Shown here piece after piece: positions 1 to 8,992 of a stretch of 13,523 bases of DNA. Within the stretch, counting starts at the first letter, position 1; each line of letters opens with the position of its first letter. Origin of the DNA: Beijerinckiaceae bacterium (GTDB taxonomy: Bacteria > Pseudomonadota > Alphaproteobacteria > Rhizobiales > Beijerinckiaceae); assembly GCA_947380915.1 (NCBI GenBank), contig CANCSY010000066.1:1-13523 (forward strand), written 5' to 3'. A program made the translations under genes and the position numbers. The notes under the pieces were generated by a model. That model saw only the letters and a program-made list of their open reading frames with translations. It was not told the DNA's origin and ran no database searches.

Positions 1-724
1 CGCCCATCGCCACACGCCCAACGCCCTGCGTTTCGTGGTGGAGGGGGAGGGCGCCTATACCGCCGTCAATGGCGAGCGGGTGATGATCAGCCCCGGCGAC
101 TTCATCGTGACGCCCAACTGGGCCTGGCACGACCATGGAAACATCGGCAAGGGGCCGGTGGTCTGGATGGACGGGCTCGATTCCGCCTTCACGAAATTTT
201 TCGGCGCCACTTTCCGCGAGGATTACCCCGGCGAGACCCAGCCGCTCTATCGCACCGAGGGCGATTCGGCCGCCGCCTTCGGCTCGGCCCTGCTGCCCGT
301 GGACTATGTGCAGGGCGCCGCCTCTCCGCTCCTGAAATATCCCTATGCGCGCACGCTGGAGGCGCTGCATCACCTGCACAAGTCGCAAGCCCTGCACGCC
401 TCGCACGGCGTCAAGCTGCGCTACGCCAATCCGGCCAATGGGAAATATCCTTTCCCGACCATGGCCGCCTTCATGCAGTTTCTGCCCAAGGGGTTTGACG
501 GCAAGCCCTGGCGCACCACCGAGAACATCGTGTTCAATGTGTCGGAGGGCTCGGGCGTTGTGGTCATCGCGGGCAACCGCTTCGCCTTTTCGCCCCACGA
601 TATCTTCGTGGCGCCGTCGTGGTGCGACTTCGCTTTCCACGCCCATGAGGATTGCGTGATCTTCAGCTATTCCGACCGCGCCGCGCAGGAGGCCATGGGC
701 TTCTATCGTGACGAACTGGCCTGA
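1..724 (+). CDS. Gentisate 1,2-dioxygenase-like bicupin, 5'-truncated by the window
   Basis: C-terminal ~240 residues of a bicupin ring-cleavage dioxygenase. Enzymes of this family open gentisate (2,5-dihydroxybenzoate) to maleylpyruvate with Fe(II) and O2 in the cytoplasm. The frame is open to the window edge and reads AHRHTPNALRF in its first codons; the family signature carries the iron-binding H-x-H there, so the GTG at 35 is internal and the true start lies upstream. The third ligand is expected in WHDHGN (about residues 42-47 of the visible part). The second cupin, with PTMAAFMQFLPKGF and a closing SYSDRAAQEAMGFYRDEL, fits the family C-terminus. Full members are roughly 340-390 residues. 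Salicylate 1,2-dioxygenase and 1-hydroxy-2-naphthoate dioxygenase are close relatives and cannot be excluded from this fragment. It converges on cinA with 3 bp between the stop codons. No other aromatic-degradation gene is visible. Confidence 0.85.
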   Translation, partial: AHRHTPNALRFVVEGEGAYTAVNGERVMISPGDFIVTPNWAWHDHGNIGKGPVVWMDGLDSAFTKFFGATFREDYPGETQPLYRTEGDSAAAFGSALLPVDYVQGAASPLLKYPYARTLEALHHLHKSQALHASHGVKLRYANPANGKYPFPTMAAFMQFLPKGFDGKPWRTTENIVFNVSEGSGVVVIAGNRFAFSPHDIFVAPSWCDFAFHAHEDCVIFSYSDRAAQEAMGFYRDELA

Positions 725-727
725 GCG

Positions 728-1228
728 TCAGGACAGCCGTCCATCCAGCAGATCGAGGGCGCAGAGAAGGGCGGCGCGGCGAACCTCCGTGCGGCCGAGA
801 TCGCCGAAGCGCTTTTCGACCGTCTGCGTCTCGCCCCCGCGCCGGGCGCAGCCAAAATGCACGAGCCCCACGGGCTTGTCCGCACTGCCGCCGCCAGGGC
901 CAGCAACGCCCGTGATCGCCACCGTCACATGGGCGCGGGACCGCGCAAGCGCCCCCTCCGCCATGGCGCGGGCGGTTGGCTCGCTCACGGCGCCATGGGC
1001 CGCCAGAATCGCCGCAGGTACGCCCAGCAGATCCTGCTTGGCCTCATTGGAATAGGTGACGAAGCCCCGGTCCACCACGGCGGAGGACCCGGCGATTTCG
1101 GTGAGCAAGCCCGACACCAGCCCGCCCGTGCAGGATTCGGCGGTGGCGATCATCTCGCCACGGGCGGCATAGGCCTTGATCAGCGCGGTGGCGCGGGCGA
1201 GGAGGGCGTCGTCGAAGGGTGAGGGCAT
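728..1228 (-). CDS. cinA: CinA C-terminal domain protein, nicotinamide-nucleotide amidohydrolase (PncC)
   Basis: A 166-residue stand-alone CinA C-terminal domain. The family deamidates nicotinamide mononucleotide to nicotinate mononucleotide in NAD salvage (PncC activity) in the cytoplasm. The hallmark AESCTGG sits at residues 30-36 with the presumed active-site Ser32, followed by FVTYSNEAKQDLLGV (56-70) with conserved Tyr59 and Lys64, and AITGVAGPGGGSADKPVG in the C-terminal half. The N-terminal COG1058 domain of long CinA proteins is absent, as is usual for the short form. The ATG at 1228 is preceded by AGGA at 1238-1241 on the minus strand, 9 nt away, which supports this start. It lies downstream of ispDF on the same strand, so it may be co-transcribed through the repeat-bearing gap. 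It ends 3 bp from the convergent dioxygenase gene. The domain is certain; the enzymatic role is by family. Confidence 0.93.
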   Translation of the reverse strand: MPSPFDDALLARATALIKAYAARGEMIATAESCTGGLVSGLLTEIAGSSAVVDRGFVTYSNEAKQDLLGVPAAILAAHGAVSEPTARAMAEGALARSRAHVTVAITGVAGPGGGSADKPVGLVHFGCARRGGETQTVEKRFGDLGRTEVRRAALLCALDLLDGRLS

Positions 1229-1284
1229 GGTGCGTTTTCCTGGAGCGTGCTCGCGTCCAACAGCGCTAACCTCCCCACATTACC

Positions 1285-1325
1285 CGATCCCCACCCCTCG
1301 CCCCTCCCCACAGGGGGGAGGGGAG
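1285..1325 (-). repeat. GC-rich intergenic palindromic repeat, copy A
   Basis: Contains a 9-bp perfect stem (CCCCTCCCC at 1301-1309 with GGGGAGGGG at 1315-1323, 5-nt loop). Read on the minus strand, it matches copy B at 1377-1430 element by element (C-rich arm, GTGGGGAGGG, GGGGTGGGG, TCG) but lacks the inner CCGC/GCGG mini-hairpin of copy B. Elements of this look (CCTCCCC...GGGGAGGG...GGGGTGGGG) recur between genes in many alphaproteobacterial genomes. It would be transcribed with ispDF-cinA and could affect mRNA ends or stability. Confidence 0.7.
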
Positions 1326-1376
1326 CGGCAAGCGTTTCGCCTTGATGACGGAATCATCTCGGGGTCTTGGCGCGTC

Positions 1377-1430
1377 ATACCCTCCCCCTTGTGGGGAGGG
1401 TCGGCCGCGAAGCGGACGGGGTGGGGGTCG
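1377..1430 (+). repeat. GC-rich intergenic palindromic repeat, copy B (inverted relative to A)
   Basis: Contains an 8-bp perfect stem (CCCTCCCC at 1380-1387 with GGGGAGGG at 1393-1400), then a small second hairpin (CCGC 1405-1408, GCGG 1412-1415), then GGGGTGGGGGTCG. It is the same family as copy A in the opposite orientation, with about 50 bp between the copies, so the two could also pair with each other into one long structure in RNA. No T-tract follows on either strand, so I do not call it an intrinsic terminator. Confidence 0.7.
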
Positions 1431-1482
1431 TGAGTTGCTGATCATTAGACCTTGCGGATTTGAAGAGAAAGCGCCCGCCCGG

Positions 1483-2688
1483 TCAAGCAGGCAGCCGCAC
1501 CGTCGCCAGCGCCATGGCGGCGATGCCTTCGCGGCGGCCGGTGAAGCCCAGTTGTTCCGATGTCGTCGCCTTCACCGCCACGCGCGACACATCCACGCCC
1601 ATGATCTCGGCCAATTTGGAGCGGATGGCGTCGCGGTGCGGGCCGACCTTGGGGGCCTCGCAGATCACTGTGCCGTCCACATGGGCGATCATGCCGCCGC
1701 GCTCGCGCACCCGCTGGACCGCATGACGCAGGAAAATATCGGAAGCCGCGCCCTTCCATTGGGGGTCGGAGGGCGGGAAATGGGCGCCGATGTCCCCATC
1801 GGCCAAGGCCCCATAAATGGCGTCCGTCACCGCATGCATGAGCACATCTGCGTCCGAATGGCCCAGCAGGCCCTTGCTGTGGGGAATCGAGACCCCGCCC
1901 AGCCAGACCTGATCGCCTTCGGTGAAGGCATGGACGTCAAAACCCTGGCCGGTGCGTATGTCCTGCAACTGCCCCAGCAGGCGGGCCTCGGCGGCGGCGA
2001 AGTCTTCGGGATTGGTGACTTTCATATTCGCGGCATCTCCCTCGAAAACATGGACCGCAAGGCCCGCCCATTCGGCGACCGCGCCATCATCGGTCAATTC
2101 AGTCTGGCCCGTGGAGGCCGCGAGGCGGTGGGCGTTCAGGATCAGATCATAGCGGAAGGCCTGCGGCGTCTGCACGGCCCGCAACTGGGCGCGGGGCGGG
2201 GTGGCCTCGATGCGCCCCAGGGCGTCGATCTGCTTGATCGTGTCGGTGACCGGCAAGCCCGGCACGGCCGCGCCCGTTGCGCTCGCCGCCGCAAGGGCGC
2301 GGGCGATGAGGCCGGGGCTGGCGAAGGGCCGGGCGCAATCGTGGATCAGCACGAGGGCGGGGGCCTCCGCCGTCAGCGCCTCCAGCCCCGCCCTGACGCT
2401 CGCCTGTCGCGAGGCGCCACCGGGAACGGGATCCAGGAGTGCCGCGCGCGCCGAGGCGTCCAGCAGGGCCACGGAGGCCCCATAAAGCGCCTGATCATCC
2501 GGATGGATCGTCACGAGAATGTGGGCCTCGGGCGCGGCCCTGTGCAGCGCCCGCAGGGCATGGGTGATGATCGGCTCGCCCGCCAAGGTCCGATATTGCT
2601 TGGGCAGGCCCTCGCCAGCCCGCGACCCCCGGCCTGCGGCGACGACGACTATGGCGAGGCTTGGCGTGGACATTGGGGCAGGGCTCAT
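1483..2688 (-). CDS. ispDF: Bifunctional IspD/IspF of the MEP isoprenoid pathway
   Basis: A 401-residue fusion of two non-consecutive MEP-pathway enzymes. The N-terminal IspD domain (about 10-235) makes CDP-methylerythritol from MEP and CTP. It shows [14 protein letters not shown] (17-32), HDCARPF (116-122), TDTIK (148-152) and [10 protein letters not shown] (221-230). The C-terminal IspF domain (about 243-401) makes the 2,4-cyclodiphosphate. It shows GFDVHAF (249-255) and [10 protein letters not shown] (276-285), with Asp251, His253 and His285 as probable metal ligands, then GDIGAHFP and TSEQLGF (376-382). Such fusions are common in alphaproteobacteria. The start is either Met1 (2688) or Met6 (2673); the glycosyltransferase-like core begins right after, and neither has a strong Shine-Dalgarno. 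It is divergent from dusB, with cinA downstream. A TTGACG on the minus strand (2751-2746) is a possible -35; the matching -10 is poor. Confidence 0.96.
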   Translation of the reverse strand: MSPAPMSTPSLAIVVVAAGRGSRAGEGLPKQYRTLAGEPIITHALRALHRAAPEAHILVTIHPDDQALYGASVALLDASARAALLDPVPGGASRQASVRAGLEALTAEAPALVLIHDCARPFASPGLIARALAAASATGAAVPGLPVTDTIKQIDALGRIEATPPRAQLRAVQTPQAFRYDLILNAHRLAASTGQTELTDDGAVAEWAGLAVHVFEGDAANMKVTNPEDFAAAEARLLGQLQDIRTGQGFDVHAFTEGDQVWLGGVSIPHSKGLLGHSDADVLMHAVTDAIYGALADGDIGAHFPPSDPQWKGAASDIFLRHAVQRVRERGGMIAHVDGTVICEAPKVGPHRDAIRSKLAEIMGVDVSRVAVKATTSEQLGFTGRREGIAAMALATVRLPA

Positions 2689-2806
2689 CAGGTCGTTTCA
2701 CCGCAACTGGGCAATGCCTGATTGTGTCGCCGGTTTCCTGTTCTTCGTCAAACCTCGTGTTGACGCTGCTTATTGCGCATCGCACAAAAGTGACTATAGT
2801 ATAGGC
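2689..2806. promoter_or_regulatory. Divergent control region ispDF <-> dusB
   Basis: A 118-bp spacer from which both transcripts must start. It holds a perfect 6-bp inverted repeat (CGTCAA 2746-2751, 8-nt spacer, TTGACG 2760-2765). That places a TTGACG -35-like hexamer on each strand, back to back. A second small inverted repeat, TGCG-CAT-CGCA (2774-2784), lies between this and dusB. TATAGT (2795-2800) is the best -10-like hexamer toward dusB. Transcription starts are inferred, not shown. Confidence 0.45.
2773..2800 (+). promoter_or_regulatory. Candidate -35/-10 promoter for dusB-ntrBC
   Basis: TTGCGC (2773-2778), a 16-bp spacer and TATAGT (2795-2800) form a sigma-70-type candidate. The start point would fall about 6-7 bases after the -10, at or next to the dusB ATG (2807). 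There is no Shine-Dalgarno at useful spacing before that ATG, so a leaderless message is possible. The alternative is TTGACG (2760-2765) with a poor CACAAA -10 at 2783-2788, which would give a ~12-nt leader. Confidence 0.35.
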
Positions 2807-3829
2807 ATGATGCTGGATGCTGAAGATTTAGGCAGATCCCTGCGCGTCGGGTCAATTGAATTGCCCGGCTGCGCCGTGCTCGCGCCAATGTCCGGCGTCA
2901 CCGATGTGGCCATGCGTCGCATCAGCGCGCGGTTTGGCGCCTCCCTCGTGATTTCCGAAATGGTCGCCTCCGATGATTATGTGCGCGGCGAGGAAGAGAG
3001 CCGGGTGCGCGCCGAGGGCGCCGGGCTTGATCTGCATGTGGTGCAGATCGCCGGTTGCGATCCCCACTGGATGGGGGAGGCCGCGCGCCTCGCCGAGGCC
3101 TCCGGGGCCGCCATGGTCGACATCAACATGGGCTGTCCGGCCAAGCGGGTGACGGGCGGTTATGCGGGCTCCGCGCTCATGCGCACGCCTGATCTGGCGC
3201 TTCGGCTCATCGAGGCGACGGTCAGGGCGGTGTCGATCCCCGTGACCCTGAAGACAAGGCTGGGCTGGGATGACAACAGCCTCAACGCCGCTGACCTCGC
3301 CCGCCGGGCGGAACAGGAGGGCGTGAAGCTGGTGACGATCCACGGACGCACCCGCTGCCAGTTCTACAAGGGCGCCGCCAATTGGGACGCGATCCGCGCC
3401 GTCGTGGACGCCGTCTCGATCCCGGTGGTGGCCAATGGCGATTGCGCCTCGCTCGCCGACGCCCGCGCCATGCTGGCGGCTTCCGGCGCGCAGGGGGTCA
3501 TGATTGGCCGGGCCGCCATGGGACAGCCCTGGCTGGTGGGGGAGATCGCCGCCGGCCTTGCGGGCCTGCCTTTCAAGGCCCCGTCGAATATCGATCGCGC
3601 CGAGGCGGCGCTGGAGCATTACGAAGGCCTGCTGCGCCTCTTTGGCGAGCGCGGCGGCCTGCGCCATGCCCGCAAGCATCTGGCGGCCTATGCGGACCTG
3701 GCGCGCCCTGAGGGCGGCGCAGGCGCTGCGCGCGACCGCCTGCGGCTCGTCACAAGCGAAGACACCCATGAGGTGCGCCATCTCATCGCGCATCTGTTCA
3801 AAGATCATTCCGAAGCGGAGGCTGCCTGA
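2807..3829 (+). CDS. dusB: tRNA-dihydrouridine synthase DusB (NifR3 family)
   Basis: A 340-residue flavoprotein that reduces specific uridines in tRNA to dihydrouridine using FMN and NADPH. Visible features are the TIM-barrel opening LAPMSGVTD (25-33), NMGCP (107-111) with catalytic Cys110, Lys149 in [15 protein letters not shown] (177-183), VANGD (208-212) and the FMN-phosphate loop [10 protein letters not shown] (233-242), followed by the helical tRNA-binding domain. The frame stays open far upstream, across the spacer and opposite ispD. The tandem ATG ATG at 2807/2810 is chosen because family members begin about 20-25 residues before LAPMSGVTD. The stop codon is 1 bp from the ntrB ATG, as in the classical alphaproteobacterial nifR3-ntrB-ntrC operon, so translation is probably coupled. 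Which tRNA position it modifies cannot be read from the sequence. Confidence 0.95.
   Translation: MMLDAEDLGRSLRVGSIELPGCAVLAPMSGVTDVAMRRISARFGASLVISEMVASDDYVRGEEESRVRAEGAGLDLHVVQIAGCDPHWMGEAARLAEASGAAMVDINMGCPAKRVTGGYAGSALMRTPDLALRLIEATVRAVSIPVTLKTRLGWDDNSLNAADLARRAEQEGVKLVTIHGRTRCQFYKGAANWDAIRAVVDAVSIPVVANGDCASLADARAMLAASGAQGVMIGRAAMGQPWLVGEIAAGLAGLPFKAPSNIDRAEAALEHYEGLLRLFGERGGLRHARKHLAAYADLARPEGGAGAARDRLRLVTSEDTHEVRHLIAHLFKDHSEAEAA
3817..3821 (+). promoter_or_regulatory. Shine-Dalgarno of ntrB inside the end of dusB
   Basis: GGAGG lies 9 nt before the ATG at 3831 and fixes the ntrB start. It sits within the last codons of dusB, consistent with coupled translation. Confidence 0.7.
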
Positions 3830-3830
3830 C

Positions 3831-4964
3831 ATGTCGGCGCTGGAGCTGAAACCAAGACCGACGCCCTTCACCGTGGACCCCGGGGAACTGCTCAATGCGT
3901 TGCCCTATCCCATCCTGACCATCAGCCCCGATGGCCGGGTCGCGGACGCCAACGCAGCGTCGGAGGGCTTTTTCGAAATGAGCCGCACGATGCTCGTGCG
4001 TCGACGGCTTGACGAGATCCTGCCTTTTGGCTCGCCGCTTCTGGGTCTGGTGGACTATGTCCGCACCCGCGGCGCCACGGTCAACGAGTACCGGGTGGAC
4101 CTGGGCACGCCCAAGATCGGCATGGAGCGGGTGGTGGACATTCACGCCTGTCCCGCGCCGGGCAATGCCGAAGGCGTGATCATCATGCTGCAAGAACGGA
4201 CAATTGCTGATAAAATGGACAGGCAATTGACCCATCGCGGGGCAGCGCGATCGGTCTCGGCCATGGCGACCATGCTGGCCCACGAGATCAAGAATCCCCT
4301 CTCCGGCATTCGCGGCGCCGCGCAATTGCTGGAAATGTCGGCTCAGGACGAGGACCGCTCGCTGACGCGCCTGATCTGCGACGAAACCGACCGTATCGTG
4401 AAACTGGTCGACCGCATGGAGGCCTTTTCGGATGAGCGTCCCGTGGAGCGCGAGCGGGTCAATATCCATGCGGTGCTGGACCATGTGAAGCGGGTCGCCC
4501 AGGCGGGCTTCGCCCGGCACATCCGCTTCCTCGAGGTTTATGATCCCTCGCTGCCCCCGGTCTGGGCCAACAGGGACCAGCTCATTCAGGTCTTTCTCAA
4601 TCTGGTGAAAAACGCGGCTGAGGCCATTGGCGAGGATGCGATCGAGGGCGAAATCGAACTCTCCACCGCCTTCAAGCCGGGCGTGCGCCTGAAGACCACG
4701 GCTTCGGCCTCGCCAGTCAGCTTGCCGCTGCAATTCTGCGTGCGCGACAATGGGCCAGGGGTCGCGCCAGACATTGCCGAGCATCTCTTTGACCCCTTCG
4801 TGACAAACAAGGCGTCAGGAACTGGCCTCGGTCTTGCACTTGTCGCAAAGATCATTGGCGATCATGGCGGCATTATCGAATGCGAGTCTCATCCACGTCG
4901 AACGACCTTCCGGGTTCTGATGCCGATGTATTCGCACACCGATGGCCGTTCGACCGCCGCCTAA
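3831..4964 (+). CDS. ntrB: Nitrogen regulation sensor kinase NtrB (GlnL)
   Basis: A 377-residue soluble histidine kinase/phosphatase that controls NtrC phosphorylation according to nitrogen status, in this family through the PII protein. No membrane segment is visible. The N-terminal PAS domain (about 15-125) starts [18 protein letters not shown]. The H-box [20 protein letters not shown] (148-167) carries phosphoacceptor His151. The ATP-binding domain has the N-box around [10 protein letters not shown] (257-266), DNGPG (306-310), a F-box-like DPFVTNK and the G2 stretch [11 protein letters not shown] (330-340) with IIGDHGG. All catalytic elements look intact. It begins 1 bp after dusB, with a good Shine-Dalgarno, and precedes ntrC by 52 bp. 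Upstream in-frame extension into dusB is discarded because homology and the Shine-Dalgarno both place the start at 3831. Confidence 0.96.
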   Translation: MSALELKPRPTPFTVDPGELLNALPYPILTISPDGRVADANAASEGFFEMSRTMLVRRRLDEILPFGSPLLGLVDYVRTRGATVNEYRVDLGTPKIGMERVVDIHACPAPGNAEGVIIMLQERTIADKMDRQLTHRGAARSVSAMATMLAHEIKNPLSGIRGAAQLLEMSAQDEDRSLTRLICDETDRIVKLVDRMEAFSDERPVERERVNIHAVLDHVKRVAQAGFARHIRFLEVYDPSLPPVWANRDQLIQVFLNLVKNAAEAIGEDAIEGEIELSTAFKPGVRLKTTASASPVSLPLQFCVRDNGPGVAPDIAEHLFDPFVTNKASGTGLGLALVAKIIGDHGGIIECESHPRRTTFRVLMPMYSHTDGRSTAA

Positions 4965-5001
4965 CGAGTTGAGTGTGCGTTCTTGCTGCAAAACTGAATT
5001 C

Positions 5002-5006
5002 AGGAG
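5002..5006 (+). promoter_or_regulatory. Shine-Dalgarno of ntrC
   Basis: AGGAG lies 10 nt before the ATG at 5017, in the 52-bp ntrB-ntrC gap. That gap shows no terminator hairpin, which supports co-transcription. Confidence 0.65.
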
Positions 5007-5016
5007 ATGAGCCGAT

Positions 5017-6504
<1,488 letters not shown>

Positions 6505-6676
6505 CGCATTCCGACTGAATTTTTCGCACTGTCCACAGTTTGAGGGTCAGGCCTTCTCAAAAATGTCGCAATCTGGCAACACCGTTGTATCTTGGTCACG
6601 CTCGTCGTGAGCGAGAGATGATGGTCGCCCGTTGGCTTCGCCCCCGGTGCTTCGGCCGCTGAGCAGTCCGGGACAG
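6505..6676. other. ntrC-ntrY intergenic region
   Basis: A 172-bp gap with no supported gene and no intrinsic terminator for ntrC. It contains a sigma-54-like site (6573-6588) and, just downstream, overlapping short inverted repeats (TCACG 6596-6600 with CGTGA 6606-6610; CGCTC 6599-6603 with GAGCG 6609-6613), which would form mutually exclusive small hairpins near a predicted transcript start at about 6600. Confidence 0.5.
6573..6588 (+). promoter_or_regulatory. Weak sigma-54-like promoter candidate upstream of ntrY
   Basis: Reads CTGGCAACACCGTTGT. It keeps the -24 YTGGCA core and TTG at -12 with correct spacing (GG, 10 bases, then GT instead of the near-invariant GC). The -12 mismatch weakens it. 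If real, ntrYX would start separately from ntrBC, at about 6600. Confidence 0.25.
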
Positions 6677-8986
6677 ATGAACGATAGCAATCCCACCTTG
6701 CCGTCCCCAGCCGTCACAGGCGCAGAGCGGCGGTTCCTTTCCCGGTTTGGGCCGGTGGTGGTGACTTGCGCCGTTTTGGCGTCCATCGGCACGCTGCTGG
6801 TTTTCGCCGACTACACGCCCATAGCGCCGACCAATGATGTGGTGCTGGGGCTGTTTGTCGGCAATCTCGTCATCATTCTGGTGCTGCTGGGGCTGATCCT
6901 CGTCGAGGTGCTGCGCCTTGTGGCGGCGCGTCGCAAGCAGGCGGCTGGCGCGCGGCTGCATATCCGCATCGTCACCCTGTTCTCGATGATCGCGGCCGCC
7001 CCGGCCATCCTCATCGCCATCGTGGGCTCGATCACCCTGGAGCGCAGCCTCAATCCGGCATTCATGCAGGACGTGCGCGGCTTCGTCTACAATACGGCGG
7101 AAGCGGCGCGGCTTTTCCGGGAATCGCAATGCCGGTCGCTGCTGCAGGAGACCCGGCTTGCGGCGTTCGACGTGTCCCGCGCCCTGCCGATCTACAACAC
7201 CAACAAGCAGATCTTCGAAGAGTTCTTCAATTCGCGCGCCCGCTATCTCAACTTCTCGGTCGCCGCCCTGATAAAACCCGACGGGACCGTGACGGACCGG
7301 TTTGATCTGCCACCAGAGACGCCCTCGGCCGCGTCCGGGCAGGGGGCGGACGTCACACAGGCTACCCCGGCGGTTCTGGCTCCGCCAGACGCGAGCGATT
7401 TTGATGACGCGCGCAAGAACGAGCCGCTTTGCCTGATCCTCGCCGAAGGCCGCACCTTCGTGGCCCTGCGGCAGGTTCCCATGGCGCAGGACATTTTCCT
7501 TTACGCCGCCAGGCCGATTGATCCCTTCGCGGTCGAATTTCCGGCCCAGGCGGCCGGACTGATCGGCCTTTACGAAAACTATGAGCAGCACCGGCGCAAC
7601 ATCCAGATCGCCTTTGCGACCATGTATGTGCTGATTGCGCTGATCATGGTTCTGTCGGCGACATGGCTGGGGCTCTCCTTCGCCACGCGCCTGGTCACGC
7701 CCATACGCCGCCTGATTTCCGCGACCGATCAGGTCTCCACCGGCAATCTCTATGTTCAGGTGCCTGTCAACAAGGCCGAAGGCGACCTCGCCCATCTCGG
7801 CGAGACCTTCAACAAGATGACGTCGGAACTGCGCCTGCAACAGAACCGCCTGATCGCCGCCAGCGCCCTGATCGACGAGCGCCGCGTCTTCACCGAGGCG
7901 GTGCTGTCGGGCGTTCCGGCGGGCGTGATCGGCATAGACGCAAAGGGACGCATCACCGTGGTGAACGCTTCGGCGGCCAAATTGCTCGATGGTTCCGGCG
8001 ACCAGACCGGGGATCATAGGATCGGCGAGCGTTTCGACGAGGTGATTCCCGAACTCGCGCCCGTCATGACCGACGCTCGCGAGAGCCGTTCGCGCATGAT
8101 GCAAAGCCAGATCACGCTCAACCGCCATGGGCGCGAGCGCATGTACAATATCCGCGTCACCAGCGAAGCCTCCATGGCGGGTCCTCAGAGCTTTGTCGTC
8201 ACCCTCGACGACATCACCGAGCTTGTCAGCGCGCAGCGAACATCGGCCTGGGCCGATGTGGCGCGGCGCATCGCCCATGAGATCAAGAACCCCCTCACGC
8301 CCATCCAGCTTTCGGCCGAACGGCTGAAACGGAAATATGGGCGGGTCATCACCCAGGACCGCGACATCTTCGATCAATGCACCGACACGATCGTGCGGCA
8401 GGTGGAGGACATAAAGCGCATGGTGGACGAGTTCTCGTCCTTCGCGCGCATGCCAAAGCCCCGCTTGCAGGAGGATGATCTGTCCGCCTGCATCCGTCAG
8501 GTCCTGTTTCTCATGCGGGTCGGCCATCCTGAGGTCGCCATGGAGGAGCATCTGCCGGAGGCGCCCGTCATCGCGCGCTTTGACCGGCGGCTCCTGTCGC
8601 AGGCGCTCACCAATATCATCAAGAACGCCACCGAGGGCATTGCCGCCGCCCAGGAGCGGGGCGAGGCGCCGCGGATCGCCGTTTCCCTCGGCGTCGACGA
8701 CGCCGGCGTGGTGTCCATTGATGTGGTGGACAATGGCAAGGGTTTTCCCATCGAGAGCCGCCAGAAACTGCTCGAGCCCTATGTGACGACCCGCGCGGAG
8801 GGCACCGGCCTTGGGCTGCCTATTGTCGCCAAGATTCTGGAAGATCATGGCGGCGGCATCGAACTCCTCGATGCGCCAGACGGGCAGGGGGCGCGTGTGC
8901 GCCTCTGGTTCCCGCTTCAAACGACCGAAATGACGCCGAATGCTGAGGGGCCATACGGCGCGCAACAGTTCCAACAGAAGGCGTAA
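6677..8986 (+). CDS. ntrY: Membrane sensor histidine kinase NtrY
   Basis: A 769-residue inner-membrane sensor kinase, partner of NtrX; in this group the pair affects nitrogen metabolism, redox and envelope functions. Hydrophobic segments are at about 24-44, 55-80, 99-120 and 310-333, leaving a large extracytoplasmic sensor region at about 121-309. That region includes a Pro/Ala-rich insert (211-240) that looks unstructured. It is followed by a HAMP linker (about 333-388), a PAS domain (about 400-515), the H-box [20 protein letters not shown] (529-548) with phospho-His534, the N-box NIIKNATEGI (646-655), DNGKGF (685-690) and GTGLGLPIVAK (709-719). The ATG at 6677 is chosen over the upstream in-frame TTG (6632) because family N-termini are short before the first membrane helix; the ribosome site is weak, so this start is uncertain by a few residues. 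The stop is 6 bp from ntrX. Confidence 0.95.
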   Translation: MNDSNPTLPSPAVTGAERRFLSRFGPVVVTCAVLASIGTLLVFADYTPIAPTNDVVLGLFVGNLVIILVLLGLILVEVLRLVAARRKQAAGARLHIRIVTLFSMIAAAPAILIAIVGSITLERSLNPAFMQDVRGFVYNTAEAARLFRESQCRSLLQETRLAAFDVSRALPIYNTNKQIFEEFFNSRARYLNFSVAALIKPDGTVTDRFDLPPETPSAASGQGADVTQATPAVLAPPDASDFDDARKNEPLCLILAEGRTFVALRQVPMAQDIFLYAARPIDPFAVEFPAQAAGLIGLYENYEQHRRNIQIAFATMYVLIALIMVLSATWLGLSFATRLVTPIRRLISATDQVSTGNLYVQVPVNKAEGDLAHLGETFNKMTSELRLQQNRLIAASALIDERRVFTEAVLSGVPAGVIGIDAKGRITVVNASAAKLLDGSGDQTGDHRIGERFDEVIPELAPVMTDARESRSRMMQSQITLNRHGRERMYNIRVTSEASMAGPQSFVVTLDDITELVSAQRTSAWADVARRIAHEIKNPLTPIQLSAERLKRKYGRVITQDRDIFDQCTDTIVRQVEDIKRMVDEFSSFARMPKPRLQEDDLSACIRQVLFLMRVGHPEVAMEEHLPEAPVIARFDRRLLSQALTNIIKNATEGIAAAQERGEAPRIAVSLGVDDAGVVSIDVVDNGKGFPIESRQKLLEPYVTTRAEGTGLGLPIVAKILEDHGGGIELLDAPDGQGARVRLWFPLQTTEMTPNAEGPYGAQQFQQKA

Positions 8987-8992
8987 GCATCC

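Larger units (their letters stand above)
1229..1482. other. Intergenic region between cinA and ispDF
   Basis: A 254-bp gap between two minus-strand genes. It is occupied mainly by the inverted repeat pair A/B and the ~50-bp segment between them. I see no coding sequence with support, no T-tract terminator for ispDF and no convincing promoter for cinA. Reading frames that cross it run antisense into ispDF and look like GC-driven shadows. Confidence 0.6.

Noticed and set aside
1301..1400. Repeat hairpins as intrinsic terminators of ispDF
   Set aside because: Strong stems but no T-run on either strand; better explained as dispersed palindromic repeats.
1342..2721. A 459-codon + frame opposite ispDF
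   Set aside because: Shadow of ispDF, with its start inside the repeat region and no protein family visible.
2519..2806. N-terminal extension of dusB by 96 residues
   Set aside because: It runs antisense over ispD and across the promoter region; DusB proteins begin about 25 residues before LAPMSGVTD.
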